The notes under the pieces are model-generated. The model did no database searches. It worked only from the letters and a program-made list of their open reading frames with translations, and had not been told where the DNA came from. The position numbers and the translations under genes were made by a program. Positions 22,610 through 26,208 of a stretch of DNA of 26,208 nucleotides are shown here, piece after piece. The stretch comes from a virus. Position 1 is the first letter of the stretch. Every line of letters begins with the position of its first letter. The DNA lies in IMG/VR virus record IMGVR_UViG_3300021364_001732, positions 1 through 26,208 of that record, one strand, 5' to 3'.

Positions 22610-23110
22610 ATGATGGTACACATAAATTTAATTTTACTCTTTACAATTTTAATCTCAAACGGTTATTACTCAGACTTCATTTTCGAAAAACCTTCAAGAA
22701 CAGTTGACAAGGTTTTCATCCATGCAAGTGATAGTGATTGGAAACATCACGATGATATTTCTGTTATTAGAAAATGGCATGTAGATGAAAATGGGTGGGG
22801 TGATGTTGGGTATCACTATTTCATAAAAAAGAATGGAACAATTCAGAAAGGTAGAGATATAGAACTCACACCTTCTGCTCAAAAAAGAAACAATGTAAGA
22901 ACAATAGCTATTTGTTTACACGGTAGAGAAAAATTCACAGAGAAACAATTTGAATCTTTAAGAAAACTATGCTTGGAGATTCACAGATCATATAACGGTA
23001 GAGTAACTTTTCATGGACATAAAGAAGTTACTGATGAAAAAACTTGTCCAAATTTTGATTACGTCAAAGTGTTGAACTTAGATAAACACGGACGTATGAA
23101 GGGAATATAA
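22610..23110 (+). CDS. N-acetylmuramoyl-L-alanine amidase (T7 lysozyme family) with hydrophobic N-terminus
   Basis: The 166-residue product is an Amidase_2/PGRP-type enzyme that cuts the lactyl-Ala bond of peptidoglycan. Against T7 lysozyme the zinc ligands are His38 (FIHASDSDW), His137 and Cys146 (HKEVTDEKTCP), with catalytic Tyr68 (GDVGYHYFIK) and Lys144. RKWHVDENGWGDVGYHY and GTIQKGRD also match. Unlike T7 lysozyme, there are about 21 extra N-terminal residues with a hydrophobic run NLILLFTILI, possibly a signal peptide or signal-anchor; no basic residue precedes it and no clear cleavage site is seen. ATG codons at 22610 and 22613 are both possible. It probably acts in lysis, though its cassette has an early-type promoter. 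A hairpin lies immediately upstream. Confidence 0.88.
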   Translation: MMVHINLILLFTILISNGYYSDFIFEKPSRTVDKVFIHASDSDWKHHDDISVIRKWHVDENGWGDVGYHYFIKKNGTIQKGRDIELTPSAQKRNNVRTIAICLHGREKFTEKQFESLRKLCLEIHRSYNGRVTFHGHKEVTDEKTCPNFDYVKVLNLDKHGRMKGI

Positions 23111-23111
23111 A

Positions 23112-23411
23112 ATGAATATTTATGCGATGAGATTAAAAACAGGTGAAGAAGTGATTTTTAGAACAGAAACTGACTTTACAAAGTTGGTGGAATCCATCAA
23201 TCAAAACGTTTTAATTAAAGTTGAAAAACCAGTAACCATGATGCCAGTTGATAGTAGAGTTACTTTTGTCCCTTGGGTGTTCTTTGCAAGGGAAGATAAT
23301 TTCACAGTAAGCACACAAGACGTGGTTTTATTTTACCATGCACAAGAGCAAATTGAAGCAGAATATAGGAGAATGACTAGCGGTATTATTACCAGTCCAT
23401 CATTAGCATAA
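23112..23411 (+). CDS. Small conserved-looking protein, possible Sm-like fold
   Basis: The 99-residue product starts at an ATG after AAGGGA (23099-23104), 1 base beyond the amidase stop. The N-terminal half (MRLKTGEEVIFRTETDF, then NVLIKVEKPVTMMPV and RVTFVPWVFFARED) reads as short beta strands with a turn, as in a small Sm/SH3-like barrel. The C-terminus is helical (QEQIEAEYRRM). I recall proteins of this kind near g43 in marine T4-like phages, but know no tested function. Position just ahead of the polymerase suggests a role in replication or RNA metabolism; this is weak inference. Confidence 0.75.
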   Translation: MNIYAMRLKTGEEVIFRTETDFTKLVESINQNVLIKVEKPVTMMPVDSRVTFVPWVFFAREDNFTVSTQDVVLFYHAQEQIEAEYRRMTSGIITSPSLA

Positions 23412-23414
23412 GTC

Positions 23415-23443
23415 TTGACTTTTTTACTTTATTAGTTTATAAT
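23415..23443 (+). promoter_or_regulatory. Host sigma70-type promoter for g43
   Basis: TTGACT (23415-23420), a 17-bp spacer and a perfect TATAAT (23438-23443), 20 bases before the g43 ATG. Leader length would be about 14 bases, with GAGG (23456-23459) as ribosome site. Confidence 0.8.
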
Positions 23444-23463
23444 AGTATTTAAAGTGAGGTTTT

Positions 23464-25935
23464 ATGCGTTTCTATACAAGTGTTAATTCCGTCAATGACA
23501 AAATGTGTGTCAGAGGTTTTGTCAACGGTAAAAGATTTATTGATAAAGTACCCTATCAACCTGCTATGTTCATGAAATGTAATGCAGGTGAGAGTACAAA
23601 ATACAGAGACATTTACGGCAACCCTCTAAAAAAGATTGTCTTTCAAGGTCTTCAAGAGGCAAAAGATAAGTGTTTTCAAAAGACCACCAGAGAAGATTAC
23701 TATGGGATGGCAAACTTCGAATACTCTTACATTTCTGACAACTACCCAGAAGATATAGAATTTGATCCTAAGTTGGTAAAGAAACTATATCTCGATATTG
23801 AGGTTTCTTCTGAGAATGGTTTTCCAAAACCAGAAGAAGCTTCAGAACCTGTAACCGCAATCACAGTTTCTGATGGTAAGAGGTATTTTGTTTTTGGATT
23901 GAAAGACTACAAACCACACAAAGAAAACATCCATTACAGGAAATGTAGCTCAGAGCATGAGTTGTTACACTACTTTGTCAAGTTTTGGGTTGGTTTTGAG
24001 GTTGATATTGTTACAGGTTGGAATACTAAGTTCTTTGATATCCCTTACCTTGTCAATCGTATCAAGACACTTTTAGGTGATAGGGAATCTAAAAAACTAT
24101 CACCATTCGGTGTTATTCGTGAACGTAGTGTTCAAAAACATGCAAATCTATCTGTACAAACTTACAATGTTTTGGGTGTTTCCGATTTGGATTACCTTGA
24201 AATGTACAAGAAATTCACCTTCACTAACCAAGAAAGTTACAGACTTGATCATATTGCTTCTGTTGAACTTGGTGAAAAGAAGTTGGACTACTCCGAGTAT
24301 GAAGGACTTTTCGACCTTTACGAAAAAGACTATCAGAAGTTTATTGAATACAACGTAAAAGACGTTGAGTTGATTGTTCGACTTGAAGAAAAACTTGGTT
24401 TCATTGAAATGGTCCAGACTATGGCTTATGATGCCAAGGTGAACTATGATGATACATTCTTTCAAGTTCGTATGTGGGATGTCATTATCTTCAATGCACT
24501 GAGAAAAGAAAATGTTGTGGTTCCACCAAAAATCAAACAACCAAGTCAACCTTTTGAGGGTGCTTATGTGAAAGAACCCAAGTCTGGATACTATGAGTGG
24601 GTGACTTCTTTTGACTTGAACTCTCTATATCCCCACATCATTATGCAATGGAACAGTTCACCTGAAACCCTTAAAAGAAAAAATGAACATGTTACTGTGA
24701 ATGATTTACTCAATCAGGTCTATGAACCAGACATAAATGACAAGGAATCTATGATGGCAAATGGTTCTGTTTATGACAGGACCAAGACTGGTATTCTACC
24801 TGCTTTGATGTCTAAAATGTATCAAGATAGAAAGAAGTACAAGAAAGAGATGATCAAGTTGCAGAAGGAGTATGAGAAGACCAAGGACCATAGTACAAAG
24901 ATGCTTGCAGACAAGTATTACAATCTTCAATTGGTCAAGAAGATTCAGTTGAATTCTGCTTATGGTGCGATTGGAAACAGGTTCTTTCGATTCTTTGATG
25001 TTCGTATTGCAGAAGGTATCACAACCTCTGGACAGTTAGTTATTCGATGGGCAGAGAAAAAGATGAATGAGTTTCTAAGCAAGAGATTTGGTAATGATGA
25101 AAAAGATTTCGTTATTGCTTCTGACACAGATTCTTTGTATCTTGACCTTTCGGATTATGTCAAAGAGATGGACACCAAAGATAAAACAGAAATCACTGAC
25201 AAACTAAACTTAATTTCACAGAACGAGATTCAACCTTACATGGAACAGTTCTATGATGAACTGAAAGATTATCTGAATTGTCCAAAACAAAAGATGGTTA
25301 TGGAACGAGAAGTGATTGCTGATCAGGGTATATGGATTGGTAAGAAACACTACGTTCTCAATGTTCTTGATTCAGAGGGTGTTCGTTACGAAAAACCTAA
25401 ACTTAAAATGATGGGTATATCTGCTGTCAAGAGTTCCACACCAGCTATCTGTCGTGATAATATTAAGAAGTCTATTGATATTTTGATGAACGGTAATCAA
25501 GAAGAGTTGTTTGATTTTCTTGACACTGCAAAAGAAAGATTTATGAAAGCAAATCCAGAAGATGTGATGTTTCCAAGAGGTGTGAACAATCTAAAAAAGT
25601 ATGCTGATAGAGACACACTTTACACAAAAGGTACACCGATACATGTTAAGGGTTCGTTATTGTACAATAAATACTTAGTCGAAAAGAACCTTGATAAAAA
25701 GTATGAAAAGATAGAAGAAGGTGAAAAGATCAAGTTCTGTTATCTAAAACAACCCAACCCAATATTTGATACTGTTTTTGCAGTCAAGAATGTCCTACCA
25801 AAAGAGTTTGGATTAGAAGAGTTTATCGACTATGAAAAACAATGGGAGAAAGCTTTCCTTGAATCTGTTGAAGATATTGTTGATGCTCGTGGTTGGAAGA
25901 CAAAAAAATCTTCAAGTTTGTTTGACTTTTTCTAA
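23464..25935 (+). CDS. 43: Family B DNA polymerase gp43
   Basis: The 823-residue product (T4: 898) is the replicative polymerase with proofreading exonuclease. Exo I is LYLDIEVSS (Asp111, Glu113), and Exo II lies in VTGWNTKFFDIPYLVNRI. Polymerase motif A is SFDLNSLYPHI (Asp384), motif B KKIQLNSAYGAIGNRFF (near 493), and motif C IASDTDSLYLDL (Asp554, Asp556). The C-terminus SSLFDFF matches the clamp-binding tail of T4-like polymerases (RB69 gp43 ends in a similar SLFDMF segment). No split or intein interrupts it. The codons of the final FDFF overlap the -35 box of the uvsX promoter. Confidence 0.97.
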   Translation: MRFYTSVNSVNDKMCVRGFVNGKRFIDKVPYQPAMFMKCNAGESTKYRDIYGNPLKKIVFQGLQEAKDKCFQKTTREDYYGMANFEYSYISDNYPEDIEFDPKLVKKLYLDIEVSSENGFPKPEEASEPVTAITVSDGKRYFVFGLKDYKPHKENIHYRKCSSEHELLHYFVKFWVGFEVDIVTGWNTKFFDIPYLVNRIKTLLGDRESKKLSPFGVIRERSVQKHANLSVQTYNVLGVSDLDYLEMYKKFTFTNQESYRLDHIASVELGEKKLDYSEYEGLFDLYEKDYQKFIEYNVKDVELIVRLEEKLGFIEMVQTMAYDAKVNYDDTFFQVRMWDVIIFNALRKENVVVPPKIKQPSQPFEGAYVKEPKSGYYEWVTSFDLNSLYPHIIMQWNSSPETLKRKNEHVTVNDLLNQVYEPDINDKESMMANGSVYDRTKTGILPALMSKMYQDRKKYKKEMIKLQKEYEKTKDHSTKMLADKYYNLQLVKKIQLNSAYGAIGNRFFRFFDVRIAEGITTSGQLVIRWAEKKMNEFLSKRFGNDEKDFVIASDTDSLYLDLSDYVKEMDTKDKTEITDKLNLISQNEIQPYMEQFYDELKDYLNCPKQKMVMEREVIADQGIWIGKKHYVLNVLDSEGVRYEKPKLKMMGISAVKSSTPAICRDNIKKSIDILMNGNQEELFDFLDTAKERFMKANPEDVMFPRGVNNLKKYADRDTLYTKGTPIHVKGSLLYNKYLVEKNLDKKYEKIEEGEKIKFCYLKQPNPIFDTVFAVKNVLPKEFGLEEFIDYEKQWEKAFLESVEDIVDARGWKTKKSSSLFDFF

Positions 25936-25950
25936 AATATATGTTATTAT
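25922..25950 (+). promoter_or_regulatory. Host sigma70-type promoter for uvsX
   Basis: TTGACT (25922-25927), a 17-bp spacer and TATTAT (25945-25950), 21 bases before the uvsX ATG. Its -35 box lies within the last codons of g43. Confidence 0.65.
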
Positions 25951-25971
25951 AGTTTTATAGGAGTAAAAAAT

Positions 25972-26208
25972 ATGGATTTTAGTAATATTGTTTCTGCTGC
26001 TGGTAATGAGTTTGCCCAGACTGCCAGTGATATGGATGAAACAGCATCATTTATTGATACAGGGTCATATACTTTAAATGCAATCATATCTGGTTCAATC
26101 TACAAAGGATTACCCGGAAATAAAGTGACTGCTTATGCAGGTGAACAGGCAACAGGGAAGACCTTTTTTGTTTTTGAGGCGGTGAAGAACTTTCTACAAT
26201 CTAACGCA
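25972..26208 (+). CDS. uvsX: RecA-like recombinase UvsX (3' partial)
   Basis: The first 79 residues are present; the gene runs off the right edge. The ATG follows AGGAG (25959-25963). UvsX forms filaments on single-stranded DNA and carries out strand exchange with UvsY and gp32. [20 protein letters not shown] followed by [16 protein letters not shown] is the family N-terminus, with Walker A GEQATGKT at residues 57-64. This loop is nearer to the RecA type than to that of T4 UvsX as I recall it. UvsY is encoded at 13831. Confidence 0.92.
   Translation, partial: MDFSNIVSAAGNEFAQTASDMDETASFIDTGSYTLNAIISGSIYKGLPGNKVTAYAGEQATGKTFFVFEAVKNFLQSNA

Overview
The window is an AT-rich, gene-dense segment of a T4-like myovirus (Caudoviricetes). 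All supported genes lie on the + strand. It carries a large part of the T4 core: the gp67/gp21/gp22/gp23 head module, then uvsY, uvsW, g55, g47, g46, g45, g44, g62, regA, g43 and the start of uvsX. This order, plus an Hsp20 gene beside the replication genes, resembles marine T4-like phages (cyanophages, SAR11 myophages) more than T4 itself. That comparison is from memory. The host cannot be read from the sequence; no photosynthesis genes, tRNAs, mobile elements or CRISPR arrays were seen.

Bases 1-9278 are an appendage block. A large fibre-like protein, open at the left edge, has two six-bladed FG-GAP-type propellers inserted into a scaffold. It is followed by a paralog that has the same scaffold without the propellers, a small charge-segregated protein, and two fibres ending in S74 self-cleaving chaperone domains. 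Bases 9301-13821 are the head module (gp67, a possible gp68, gp21 protease, gp22 scaffold, gp23 capsid) plus a tail-tube-like protein. Bases 13831-15768 encode the recombination proteins UvsY and UvsW. Bases 15839-22051 encode the late sigma factor gp55, a small Cys-cluster protein, the gp47/gp46 nuclease, the gp45 clamp, the gp44/gp62 clamp loader and RegA. Bases 22160-23411 form an accessory cassette (Hsp20, T7-lysozyme-type amidase, a small unknown protein). Then come the gp43 DNA polymerase and a 3'-truncated UvsX.

Two promoter types divide the window. Seven intergenic copies of the T4 late box TATAAATA occur, all between 5.2 and 13.4 kb and all next to structural genes. Five host-type promoters (TTGAC[A/T], exactly 17 bp, then a -10 box) occur only from 15.8 kb on, in front of g55, g45, hsp20, g43 and uvsX. 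Thus an early/middle block makes the late sigma factor and the clamp, which are expected to switch on the late block. Two intrinsic terminators (after 5245 and after gp23) each sit directly behind a TATAAATA box.

The least ordinary features are the propeller insertions and exact 186-bp repeats in the paralogous fibre genes, the promoter-terminator composites, and the hsp20 leader with a near-palindrome over its -10 box, hairpins and two Shine-Dalgarno sequences.
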